Shown here one piece after another: positions 1-5,928 of a stretch of DNA of 7,186 nt. The translations under genes were made by a program, and so were the position numbers. Within the stretch, counting starts at the first letter, position 1, and every line of letters starts with the position of its first letter. The stretch is taken from NCBI GenBank assembly GCA_005877965.1, contig VBNP01000141.1, positions 1-7,186 of the forward strand, in the 5' to 3' direction. A model generated the notes under the pieces. It did not search any database. It was given only the letters and a program-made list of their open reading frames with translations, and had not been told where the DNA came from. The DNA is from Gammaproteobacteria bacterium. GTDB taxonomy: Bacteria; Pseudomonadota; Gammaproteobacteria; Steroidobacterales; Steroidobacteraceae.

Positions 1-2040
1 AGCTTCAAGTGCCGCACGGCCGTCGGGGACGGCCAGCACCTCGTAAGAGCCACCGAGGAGTCGCGTCACGTAGTGCCGCATATCGGCGTTATCGTCAGCC
101 CAAAGAATGCGCGGTCGCGGACCGGCCGGCGAGGAAGGCGCCTTGGGTGCATCGGCTTCAAGAAAGTACGGCTCCCCCGCGCCGGCACCGGGCTGGGTAG
201 GCAACCAATGCAGGGCCTCCTCGACGTATGCCGCCGCAGCCCGGCCACCGGTGATGTCGCCATCCGCCTGGCCGATTTGGTCTGCGGGCAAGTGCGCACT
301 GCCCGTCTTAAGGGTAATGATGAAGCGGCTGCCCTTGCCGAGCTCGCTTTCCACCCGTATGAGGCCTGAATGCGAGTGCACGAGCTCCTGCACGAGCGAC
401 AATCCAATGCCGGTACCTTCATGCGTGCGGGACTGCGCGCCCTTGACGCGGTGAAAGCGCCTGAACAGTTGCGGGATTTCATCGGTTGGGATGCCCACTC
501 CGCTGTCCTCGACAGTCAACTGAGCAGCGCCATCGAGGCAGGCCAGGCGAACGGTGATGCCACCCTGGAAGGTGTGCTTGAACGCGTTCGAAAGAAGGTT
601 CAGGACGATCTTTGCCCACATCTCGCGATCTACGTATAGCGGTTCGGAAAGGCTTGGGCAGTCAAGTGTCAGGGTCAGGCCGGCACGCTGCATCGCGGAG
701 CGGAAGGTATTGGCGAGGTCAACGGTAAGAGCCGCGAGGTCGGTAGGCTGGTAGTGCGCCTGCACGCGGCCCCCTTCAATGCGTGCGAAGTCCAGCAACG
801 CGTTGACCAGTTTCAGGAGCCGCAGGGCGTTGCGCTGTGCGGTGTCGATGCGCTCACGCTGAGCTTGTGGGAGCGGGGGCTCGCGCTGAGCCAGCGCGTC
901 CTCCAAGGGCCCGAGCATCAGGGTTAGCGGGGTGCGGAATTCATGACTGACATTGGAGAAGAACTCTGTTTTGGCTCGGTCGATTTCGGCCAGCGCTTCC
1001 GCGCGCCGGCGCTCTTCCTCATAAGCGCGCGCGTTCGCCACCGCGGCGGTCACTGCGGCTACCGTTAGATCGTAGAAGGAGCGGTAGAGCTCGTTGAGCG
1101 GAAGCCGGGCGCTGACCCCAGCAACCATGATTCCGATCGGGTGCGCGCTACCTGGAGGCGTGATCGGTAGCAGCAACGCCGTTTTGGGCGGCTCAGGATA
1201 GGGCCCGCAGGAGAATTTGCCGCAGCGCACCGTGAGATCGTCCGCCTGCACCACCTGTTGGGTGCGTACGACATCGAGCAGCGGCCATACCGCAGACTCC
1301 CGCTCTTCCAAATTGGTAGCCCTAATCGCAAGCGCCTCAGGTAACGAGGCTGTTCCGGCAATCAGTTCGGCGCTGACACTGTTGGCATCGAGAAGGTAGA
1401 AGAGCGCGAACGGGACATCCAAGTTGTGCTCAGAGAGTGCTTGAGCGGCAAACTCGAGCGCCTCCTCACTCGTGCGCGCCTTGCCCGTCCGAGCCGCCAG
1501 ATCGCGCAGCGCACGCGCGCGACGTTCACCGAGCATCTTGGCGGTCGTTTCCGTGACGGGATGAAAGAGCCCACCGACCCCACCCGTCTCGTCGCGAATG
1601 GGACTGAATGAGAAGGTGAAGAACGTTTCCTCGAGATACCCATGGCGATCGAGAAACATCCGCTGATTCTCGAGATAGGACGTCTCACCCGCGAGGGCGC
1701 GTTCAAACGCCTTACCGATGACCGGCCACGCTGAGGCCCAGCACACACTGAAGTCCTGGCCTATGGAATGCGGATGCTTGCCGCCGCAGATAGGCCAGTA
1801 ACCATCGTTATAGATCTGAACGTGGTGAGGGCCCCACGCGAGGGAGATCGGAAAGTTGGAGGCGAGGCACAGACTTACCGTCGTGCGCAGGCTCTGCGGC
1901 CAGGATTCAATCGGGCCGAGCGGGGTTTTGGACCAGTCCATCGAGCGCACGAGCCTGCCCATCTCGCCGCCACCAGTCAGCCAGTCTGCTGCGAGCGCCC
2001 CCCCATCGACCGTCGGAGGCACCGAGGTCGTGTCCTTCAT
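1..2040 (-). CDS. Hybrid sensor histidine kinase (PAS-GAF-HisKA-HATPase-REC), C-terminus cut by window edge
   Basis: The frame is open for 680 codons from ATG at 2040 to base 1, where it leaves the window. An in-frame TAA lies 45 bases upstream and no other ATG intervenes, so this start is forced; the ribosome site (GGTAGAG touching the ATG) is poor. Domains in order: a PAS-type sensor (about residues 15-145) opening with the family signature DWSKTPLGPIESWPQSL; a GAF domain (about 155-335, with DVPFALFYLLDAN and YPEPPKTALLLP); a coiled linker; HisKA with SHEFRTPLT, phospho-accepting His366; HATPase with N box NLLSNAFKHT (481-490), G1 DSGVGI (512-517) and G2 GKGSRFIITL; then a receiver domain starting at RILWADDNADMR with its acidic pair D649-D650. 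There is no transmembrane segment, so it should be a cytoplasmic sensor that autophosphorylates and passes phosphate to its own receiver. The receiver's phospho-acceptor Asp lies outside the window. The stimulus cannot be read from sequence. Divergent from the diguanylate cyclase. Confidence 0.95.
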   Translation of the reverse strand, partial: MKDTTSVPPTVDGGALAADWLTGGGEMGRLVRSMDWSKTPLGPIESWPQSLRTTVSLCLASNFPISLAWGPHHVQIYNDGYWPICGGKHPHSIGQDFSVCWASAWPVIGKAFERALAGETSYLENQRMFLDRHGYLEETFFTFSFSPIRDETGGVGGLFHPVTETTAKMLGERRARALRDLAARTGKARTSEEALEFAAQALSEHNLDVPFALFYLLDANSVSAELIAGTASLPEALAIRATNLEERESAVWPLLDVVRTQQVVQADDLTVRCGKFSCGPYPEPPKTALLLPITPPGSAHPIGIMVAGVSARLPLNELYRSFYDLTVAAVTAAVANARAYEEERRRAEALAEIDRAKTEFFSNVSHEFRTPLTLMLGPLEDALAQREPPLPQAQRERIDTAQRNALRLLKLVNALLDFARIEGGRVQAHYQPTDLAALTVDLANTFRSAMQRAGLTLTLDCPSLSEPLYVDREMWAKIVLNLLSNAFKHTFQGGITVRLACLDGAAQLTVEDSGVGIPTDEIPQLFRRFHRVKGAQSRTHEGTGIGLSLVQELVHSHSGLIRVESELGKGSRFIITLKTGSAHLPADQIGQADGDITGGRAAAAYVEEALHWLPTQPGAGAGEPYFLEADAPKAPSSPAGPRPRILWADDNADMRHYVTRLLGGSYEVLAVPDGRAALEA

Positions 2041-2124
2041 CTCTACCGTTCGCCGCCTGGTCGGCCCTCCATTCCGCGCTGATTAGCCATAAGGTGGTAC
2101 TAGACTCGAACAGCCCCGCATTGT

Positions 2125-2198
2125 CCGTGAGCCCTTACTCAAACAGCGCTGGCCTGTGAGCTGAAGCTGTGAATCGGGACCCAAGTCATGCCTGTGAG
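2125..2198 (+). repeat. Short CTGTGAR repeats in divergent promoter region
   Basis: CTGTGAG occurs at 2154-2160 and 2192-2198, CTGTGAA at 2167-2173, and a one-mismatch copy CCGTGAG at 2125-2131, all in the same orientation. Two of them belong to a perfect 9-base direct repeat, GCCTGTGAG (2152-2160 and 2190-2198). The cluster lies 85-160 bases upstream of the kinase start, where operator copies would be expected, but no known regulator site is recognised. Spacing is irregular, so chance remains possible. Confidence 0.3.
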
Positions 2199-2592
2199 TA
2201 CAGTTTGGATACGACGCCCGTTTATGCATCATAAGTTGTTGATTGTAAGTGGCTTCTTCCCCGAACCTGGTCAAGATTGCACGCCGGTTTACACCTGCGG
2301 CGTAGTTTGAGTTGAGATCGTTGCTGCGTTCGAGCTTTTCGATTAGGTCCGCGTCGGCGTCTTCACCTGGTGGGCATGCATGATCGGACTGCGCGTGACC
2401 TACACGGGCAACGCCGGAAGCTATACGGTGGCCCAGGCGCGCGCGCTTGCGGGCGGACCTGATTCGGCCCCATCCGGAAATCCCCTACGACGGAACGCGC
2501 CATTCGGCGAGGCGGAAATCGGGCCTTTCACCGTCCTGGCGGGCATTTGGCAGCCGGTACCCTACTCTGTAGGTCTCCGCAGACGATTAGGC

Positions 2593-2596
2593 AGGA
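2593..2596 (+). promoter_or_regulatory. Ribosome binding site deciding the GGDEF gene start
   Basis: AGGA lies 8 bases before ATG 2605, the best-placed Shine-Dalgarno match in this frame. The ATG at 2380 has only GGTGGG five bases upstream. This favours the shorter protein. Confidence 0.45.
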
Positions 2597-2604
2597 CTCG
2601 ATCA

Positions 2605-3372
2605 ATGGACCACGCGGTGGCGCCCCCAGCACGCTTGAGTGCCCAAGATGCGCTGCGCGCTCGGAACGGAGAACTCACACGCCAGCTGCAAGCAGCTGCC
2701 ATGGAAGGCGACGAGCTGCGCCTCACGTGCGCCTTGTCAGAGCTGCTGCGTTTCAAGCGGCTAACGTCTGAACGGAAAATCGCGCTGCAGGCGCTCACGC
2801 ATCTCATCGACTCGTTGCGGTGCGTCGCAATGACCGACCAACTGACCGGTGTGCATAACCGGCGCGGCTTCCTCCAGACCGGCACGCGCTTCCTCGATGT
2901 TGCGAGGCGGGATCTGCGATCCGCCTATCTCGTCTACTTCGATCTGAACAATCTGAAGCAGGTCAATGACACCGCGGGTCACGCCGCCGGAGACGTCCTA
3001 ATCCGGGAAACGGGCAATTTTCTGCGCGAGCTGTTTCCAAGCTATGGGGTCTACGAGGTTCTGGGAAGGCTGGGCGGCGATGAGTTTGCGGCTCTAACGA
3101 CGGACACGCACTGCCCTTCGCGCAGCGAAATCGTGCTGCGCGCCCGGATGCCTCGAGCTCGATCTTCCGAAATTCCCGCGCTGTCGCTGAGTGTGGGACT
3201 CGCGTATTTCAATCCGCTACTTCCGATAGGCATTAACGAGCTGCTGGAGACCGCCGAGCAAGCCATGTACCAGCACAAGCGGGTAACCGCGAATCGCATC
3301 GTCCGGGCTGACCCCTATCCGGGACAGGCGCGATGTTATCCGTCTAAGGCGGTCGAACGCGGTAAGGTCTGA
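2605..3372 (+). CDS. Diguanylate cyclase, soluble, single GGDEF domain
   Basis: A 255-residue protein that should condense two GTP into cyclic di-GMP. About residues 15-70 form a charged, helix-prone lead (RNGELTRQLQAAAMEGDEL onward) that could be a dimerising coiled coil. The GGDEF domain follows from MTDQLTGVHNRRGFL (residue 76). It keeps the metal-binding D113 in YFDLNNLK, the substrate residues N121 and D130 in QVNDTAGHAAGD, the intact active-site loop GGDEF (157-161) and SLSVGLAYF near the end, so it is predicted active. The inhibitory site RxxD, normally five residues before GGDEF, reads GVYE. There is no membrane segment or recognisable sensor domain. Start: ATG 2605 has a good ribosome site; the frame stays open back to ATG 2380 (330 residues), but those 75 extra residues resemble nothing I know. 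It is divergent from the hybrid kinase, whose output could feed it; that link is inferred from position only. Confidence 0.9.
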   Translation: MDHAVAPPARLSAQDALRARNGELTRQLQAAAMEGDELRLTCALSELLRFKRLTSERKIALQALTHLIDSLRCVAMTDQLTGVHNRRGFLQTGTRFLDVARRDLRSAYLVYFDLNNLKQVNDTAGHAAGDVLIRETGNFLRELFPSYGVYEVLGRLGGDEFAALTTDTHCPSRSEIVLRARMPRARSSEIPALSLSVGLAYFNPLLPIGINELLETAEQAMYQHKRVTANRIVRADPYPGQARCYPSKAVERGKV

Positions 3373-3741
3373 AACCCGCCCTTTGGGGCATTCCCCGGTC
3401 AGTACCGAGTGCGTTGGAAGCACGTCAGGGGCCTGCCGATAGCCGGCCACTGGTAGCCTTCCCTCGAACGTCCCTGCCTTTGATCCCGTTCCCGTCGAGC
3501 GTGTCATGCGGTGCCAGCGCGCGCCGCGTGCGGCGCTCCGCATGCGGTTTCGGCACGGCTCCGCCGATGAGCTGCTCCACCCAGCGCCCGCCGCGGCTTC
3601 CCCGCCATCCGTGAAACTCCTCCGCAAGCTCGTTCATACCGACGACCGTTGCAGCTCCTGCGCGTGTCGTTCTTCGATCGGCTCAGCAATCGCAATTGCC
3701 GGTAAAACATAACTAGCTGTCCGAACGGGACGAAAACCAGT

Positions 3742-3761
3742 ACCGCTGTGCCGACAGCGGT
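3742..3761. repeat. Perfect hairpin, 8-bp stem and 4-base loop
   Basis: ACCGCTGT-gccg-ACAGCGGT is a perfect inverted repeat. On the plus strand no T run follows. On the minus strand a TTTT lies five bases beyond the stem, so it might act as a weak terminator for minus-strand transcription. It could equally be an operator upstream of the zinc-ribbon gene. Confidence 0.5.
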
Positions 3762-3768
3762 CATGGCT

Positions 3769-3782
3769 TAAGTCATAAGTCG
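3769..3782 (+). repeat. Tandem 7-base direct repeat
   Basis: TAAGTCA is followed immediately by TAAGTCG, eight bases after the 3742-3761 hairpin and about 85 bases before the zinc-ribbon start. The position suits a promoter-proximal binding site, but two copies of seven bases may be chance. Confidence 0.25.
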
Positions 3783-3866
3783 GGCAGCGTACGCTTATTA
3801 CCTACCCTCTTGGAAAATCACCCTGATTGGAACAGCCATCCAGGGCGAGTAGCTTGTTTAACAGAA

Positions 3867-4067
3867 ATGACTCGAACCTCCTGCCACCCCTGCCAGCACA
3901 CTGCCTCTCTGCGGCTCAGGGAGGAGTTTCGCCGCACTGCAGGCGGCCATACGGAAGCAGACGGAAAGACGGTCGTTTGCGGCGCGTGCGGCGATAGTTG
4001 GCACTTCCGCGACCGGGTGCAGCTGCCGGAGTGGCTGCGGCAAGAGCTGACAGACAGGGGGCTCTGA
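3867..4067 (+). CDS. Small zinc-ribbon protein of unknown function
   Basis: A 66-residue protein with two CxxC knuckles, C6-H-P-C9 and C38-G-A-C41, separated by 28 residues, the layout of a treble-clef or zinc-ribbon fold that binds one Zn. The second knuckle is followed by DSWHF, as is usual in zinc ribbons, and the protein ends in a short amphipathic stretch, LPEWLRQELTDRGL. There is no signal peptide or membrane segment. I do not recognise the family. The ATG at 3867 has no clear ribosome site; a TTG at 3810 would add 19 residues that look unrelated to the fold. Its neighbours are a gene-poor stretch upstream and, on the opposite strand, the toxin-antitoxin scar. The two cysteine pairs make a real gene more likely than a chance frame, but expression is uncertain. 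Confidence 0.55.
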   Translation: MTRTSCHPCQHTASLRLREEFRRTAGGHTEADGKTVVCGACGDSWHFRDRVQLPEWLRQELTDRGL

Positions 4068-4150
4068 TCCATTAATAGTTGGCCCCAGCAAGCGACTGGC
4101 AGCGCGTCACGCCGACATGATTGCTGACGGTCGTCCGAACGCCGGGCAAC

Positions 4151-4345
4151 TCACTTCCATTCCTCGACCTTGAGCCCGGGCACGGATGCGAAGTGCTGCA
4201 CATCGTTCGTTACAACGGTCGCTTCCTCCGCCACGGCATGCGAGGCGATCATCAGATCGAGATTACCGATCGGCTTGCCTGCGCGCTCGAGCGCAGGCGA
4301 GAGCACGATGGCATCGCCCCGGCGGCTCACCTGCACTTCCTTCAT
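4151..4345 (-). pseudogene. In-frame VapB-VapC deletion scar
   Basis: A 64-residue frame made of two unlike pieces. Residues 1-17 (MKEVQVSRRGDAIVLSP) resemble the strand-rich part of a VapB/AbrB-type antitoxin, where EV.V.R.GDAIVLSP is typical. From about residue 19 (LERAGKPIGNLDLMIASHA, then TNDVQHF and VPGLKVEEW) it matches the last third of a VapC PIN-domain RNase, with the late acidic residues D30 and D48. The antitoxin's N-terminus and C-terminal toxin-binding part are missing, as is the PIN N-terminus with the first catalytic Asp (normally in LDTN), so it cannot be an active toxin; an intact VapC is about 130 residues. The reading frame is intact across the join. Its ATG lies five bases after the VOC stop, so it may still be translated with that gene. 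The VapC part is secure; the VapB part is a shorter and weaker match. Confidence 0.7.
4277..4298. repeat. Hairpin at the VapB-VapC junction
   Basis: GCCTGCG (4277-4283) and CGCAGGC (4292-4298) form a perfect 7-bp stem around an 8-base loop. It covers the point where antitoxin-like sequence changes to toxin-like sequence, consistent with a deletion that ended in, or created, a hairpin. The frame is coding-like here, so codon choice may also contribute. Confidence 0.5.
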
Positions 4346-4350
4346 ATGCC

Positions 4351-4746
4351 TCAACGGTCCCAGGCCGCGTGCTGAAGTACCACGCGATACCCGTCCGGGT
4401 CTTCGAACGTCAGCCCGTATCGATCCCAATACGGGTTGAAAGACGAGATCGGTTTGTATCCTGACTGCTTGAACCGAGACACTGCATCATTCCACTGCCG
4501 CTCATCGGGAAGGTAGAACACCAGCAGATTATCGGTCGTCGGCGCTCTGCCGGCACGATGTCCACGCGCTTTGGTAAATTCGAGATGATACGGCGCACCT
4601 GGCAGACCGAGCATCACACCGTCGAAGCCGTCGTGATCCTCGAAACGGGATAGCTCGGCAAAGCCGAGGCCATCCCGGTAGAACTTCGTGACCTCATCCA
4701 GATTATCTGTTGGACGCGCGACCCGCATTTTAGTCGTAACAAACAT
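4351..4746 (-). CDS. VOC-family protein, YycE-like (glyoxalase/bleomycin-resistance fold)
   Basis: A 131-residue protein, full length for a compact VOC protein of two paired beta-alpha-beta-beta-beta units. The first unit begins MRVARPTDNLDEVTKFYRDGLGF and continues through DGFDGVMLGLPGAPYHLEFT; the second runs through DNLLVFYLPDERQW, SFNPYWDRYGLTFEDPDGYRVVL. Likely metal or substrate residues are H54 and E56 in YHLEF and E115 in FEDPDG. The NPYWDR and FEDPDGYRVVLQ signatures match the YycE-like branch, whose substrate is generally unknown. Such proteins are cytoplasmic and may be isomerases, dioxygenases or drug-binding proteins; none can be chosen here. The start ATG 4746 has a weak CAGG about nine bases upstream; Met7 is an alternative. 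It follows phzF by 114 bases on the same strand, and the VapB-VapC scar starts five bases after its stop. Confidence 0.9.
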   Translation of the reverse strand: MFVTTKMRVARPTDNLDEVTKFYRDGLGFAELSRFEDHDGFDGVMLGLPGAPYHLEFTKARGHRAGRAPTTDNLLVFYLPDERQWNDAVSRFKQSGYKPISSFNPYWDRYGLTFEDPDGYRVVLQHAAWDR

Positions 4747-4860
4747 ACTGATAACCTGTGTACGGATCCCGAATTGAAGAATTGCGTCACAGTCGCGTTA
4801 GTCGACCCCGATCACCCACACTGGACGCCTTGACTGCAGCACATGCCCGATCGCCCAGTT

Positions 4861-5787
4861 TCAGCCGCAGGCTATCGACCGCATCGAGTGCATTGATTGA
4901 CACGACCGTGACGCCGCCTCAATCCCAGGGTCCATATCAAGCACGCCATGACTGACGGGCCACACCTCTCCGCTCACCAGCAAATTCCCTACTTTGTCCT
5001 GAATCACGACGATCTTGCTTGGGCGACCAGCAAACCGACCTTGGGCGATTTCAATGGGTAGATCCGCGTCGGCCAAGCCGTATTGCAGAAGATAAGCAGC
5101 GGCGGGCCCGGCTGCGCTGCCGGTAGCCACGTCTTCCACCTGCCCCAAGTTGTCCCAAGTTCGTGCTTCCCGTCCATCGACATCAAGAACCAAGACAAAC
5201 TTTGCGCCAACGGCACCCAGCAGGAGCTCGAGATCGGTTCCGTTGATTCGCGCCCGCGACAGAGCGGCCGGAAGGACAGGAACGATGAGGTACGGCAGGC
5301 CAGTTGAGATCACCTGCGCTTGAATTCCGCTGACAATATCAGTTTCGGCCAGACCGAGCCGCTTCAAGATGGGACTTAGTAGCTCTGCCGCAATACTGCA
5401 TCCGAGTATTGGGATGCCTTGATTCATTTCGCACAGGTAGTGATCGCTCAGTTTGCGCGTCCTTACCGGCACCGGCCCGTAAAGAAGCCTCAGTGTCCAA
5501 GTGCATGCGTCTGCCTGCGGCGCCTGAGTGCGATGAAGAACAGCAGCGGCCCCCAGGGCAGGATGTCCGGCGAACGGAAGTTCCTCATCCACAGTGAACA
5601 CCCGGGCAGCCGCCCCAGAAGGCGAAACCTCGGAGAGGAAGATGGATTCGAACTGTCTCATCTCCCGCGTCAGGCGCTGCATCGTCGACGCGGACCACTT
5701 CGCAGTGTCCAGAAACACGGTGAGACCGTTCCCGGTCATGGAGCTCGTGGCGAAAACGTCGACATGGAAAAAAGTAGGACTAGTCAT
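4861..5787 (-). CDS. PhzF-family isomerase-like protein
   Basis: A 308-residue protein with the two-lobed diaminopimelate-epimerase fold of the PhzF family. It begins close to the usual family start (TSPTFFHVDVF, then TGNGLTVFLD). Conserved points: E47 in QFESIF, at the position of the catalytic Glu45 of Pseudomonas PhzF; DEELPFAGHPALGAA with H75; and D219-V-A-T-G-S224, matching the D208/S213 motif. All catalytic positions are therefore kept. Phenazine PhzF isomerises trans-2,3-dihydro-3-hydroxyanthranilate, but most family members lie outside phenazine clusters and have unknown substrates. No other phz gene is present here, so a phenazine role is not supported. The last 20 residues or so after VLDMDPGIE look like a non-conserved tail. 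The frame is open further upstream to a TTG at 5904, but homology begins at Met 5787; no clear ribosome site is seen. It lies between the sigma factor gene and the VOC gene on one strand. Confidence 0.9.
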   Translation of the reverse strand: MTSPTFFHVDVFATSSMTGNGLTVFLDTAKWSASTMQRLTREMRQFESIFLSEVSPSGAAARVFTVDEELPFAGHPALGAAAVLHRTQAPQADACTWTLRLLYGPVPVRTRKLSDHYLCEMNQGIPILGCSIAAELLSPILKRLGLAETDIVSGIQAQVISTGLPYLIVPVLPAALSRARINGTDLELLLGAVGAKFVLVLDVDGREARTWDNLGQVEDVATGSAAGPAAAYLLQYGLADADLPIEIAQGRFAGRPSKIVVIQDKVGNLLVSGEVWPVSHGVLDMDPGIEAASRSCQSMHSMRSIACG

Positions 5788-5829
5788 CGCTGCGCTTGAC
5801 GAACTTCGGTGGACTGATTCATTGGTGCC

Positions 5830-5925
5830 ATCTAACGTTTGAGATAAGGGGCCCGCGGAGGCCGGCGCAACACCGTTCATGCCCTGCGGCGAGCCGCGGC
5901 GCAATAGCCCTCGACATGTTTGGGC
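5830..5925 (-). other. Integron attC-like structured element
   Basis: On the minus strand the right end reads CTTATCTCAAACGTTAGATG, close to the end of the well-known aadA attC (TTAACTCAAGCGTTAGATG), with a consensus GTTRRRY core at 5836-5830. The left end, GCCCAAAC (5925-5918), is a one-base-expanded version of the partner RYYYAAC. Between them lie inverted segments: GGGC/GCCC (5849-5852, 5907-5910), CCGCGG at 5853-5858 and 5894-5899, and TTGAG/CTCGA. At 96 bases it is within the usual attC size range, and it starts three bases past the sigma-factor stop. The left core is imperfect and there is no integrase gene or second attC in the window, so this is a candidate only. Confidence 0.3.
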
Positions 5926-5928
5926 GGG

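Larger units (their letters stand above)
2041..2604. other. Intergenic region between divergent kinase and diguanylate cyclase genes
   Basis: This 564-base stretch should hold the promoters of both flanking genes. It is visibly less GC-rich than the genes around 2180-2300. I see short CTGTGAG-type repeats (2125-2198) and an inverted repeat, TTATG-cat-CATAA-like, at 2222-2234, but no pair of -35/-10 boxes good enough to call. The open frame on the minus strand at 2083-2274 has no family resemblance and no ribosome site. From 2380 the cyclase frame is open upstream of the chosen start; that part is discussed with the gene. Confidence 0.6.
3373..3866. other. Long stretch without a convincing gene
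   Basis: A weak GCCC-TTTG-GGGC hairpin lies just after the GGDEF stop (near 3380-3391) and might slow transcription, but it has no T tract. A GC-only hairpin, GCGCCG-cgtg-CGGCGC, lies at 3521-3536. On the minus strand a 70-codon frame (3637-3425, beginning MNELAEEFHGWRGSRGGRW) is rich in G/C third positions and looks mildly protein-like, and another minus frame, ending in AEPIEERHAQELQRSSV, stops in the overlapping TGA of its start (ATGA). Neither matches a family I recognise, the upstream frame has no start codon, and no ribosome site is seen. A decayed gene is possible but not shown. Confidence 0.5.

Noticed and set aside
66..1748. Many open frames of 60-138 codons on both strands
   Set aside because: They are out-of-frame shadows of the single 680-codon hybrid kinase frame, whose domains are continuous from 2040 to 1.
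2094..2118. tRNA-3'-end-like string on the minus strand (TTCGAGTCTAGTACCACC)
   Set aside because: The bases around TTCGAGT do not form a 5-bp T stem, and no anticodon or D arm precedes it, so it is neither a tRNA nor a convincing attachment-site remnant.
2083..2274. 63-codon minus-strand frame upstream of the kinase
   Set aside because: Its composition is unlike a protein, there is no ribosome site or recognisable motif, and it lies in the expected promoter region.
2380..2604. 75-residue N-terminal extension of the GGDEF protein
   Set aside because: It is open in frame but has no domain resemblance and a poorer ribosome site than ATG 2605. Kept only as an alternative start.
3376..3400. Terminator after the GGDEF gene
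   Set aside because: The stem is only 4 bp with no T tract, too weak to call.
4151..4429. 92-residue frame as a complete PIN toxin
   Set aside because: Its first 28 codons overlap the VOC gene in another frame, and the PIN N-terminus is missing. Only the 64-codon part after the VOC stop is meaningful.
4747..4860. Second attC-like site between phzF and the VOC gene
   Set aside because: GACTAAC and GTTATCA are only near-matches to the core sites, and the CTGTG/CACAG inverted repeat lacks the spacing of an attC.
5788..5904. 39-residue upstream extension of PhzF from a TTG
   Set aside because: Family homology begins at Met 5787. The extension overlaps the attC-like element and looks non-coding.
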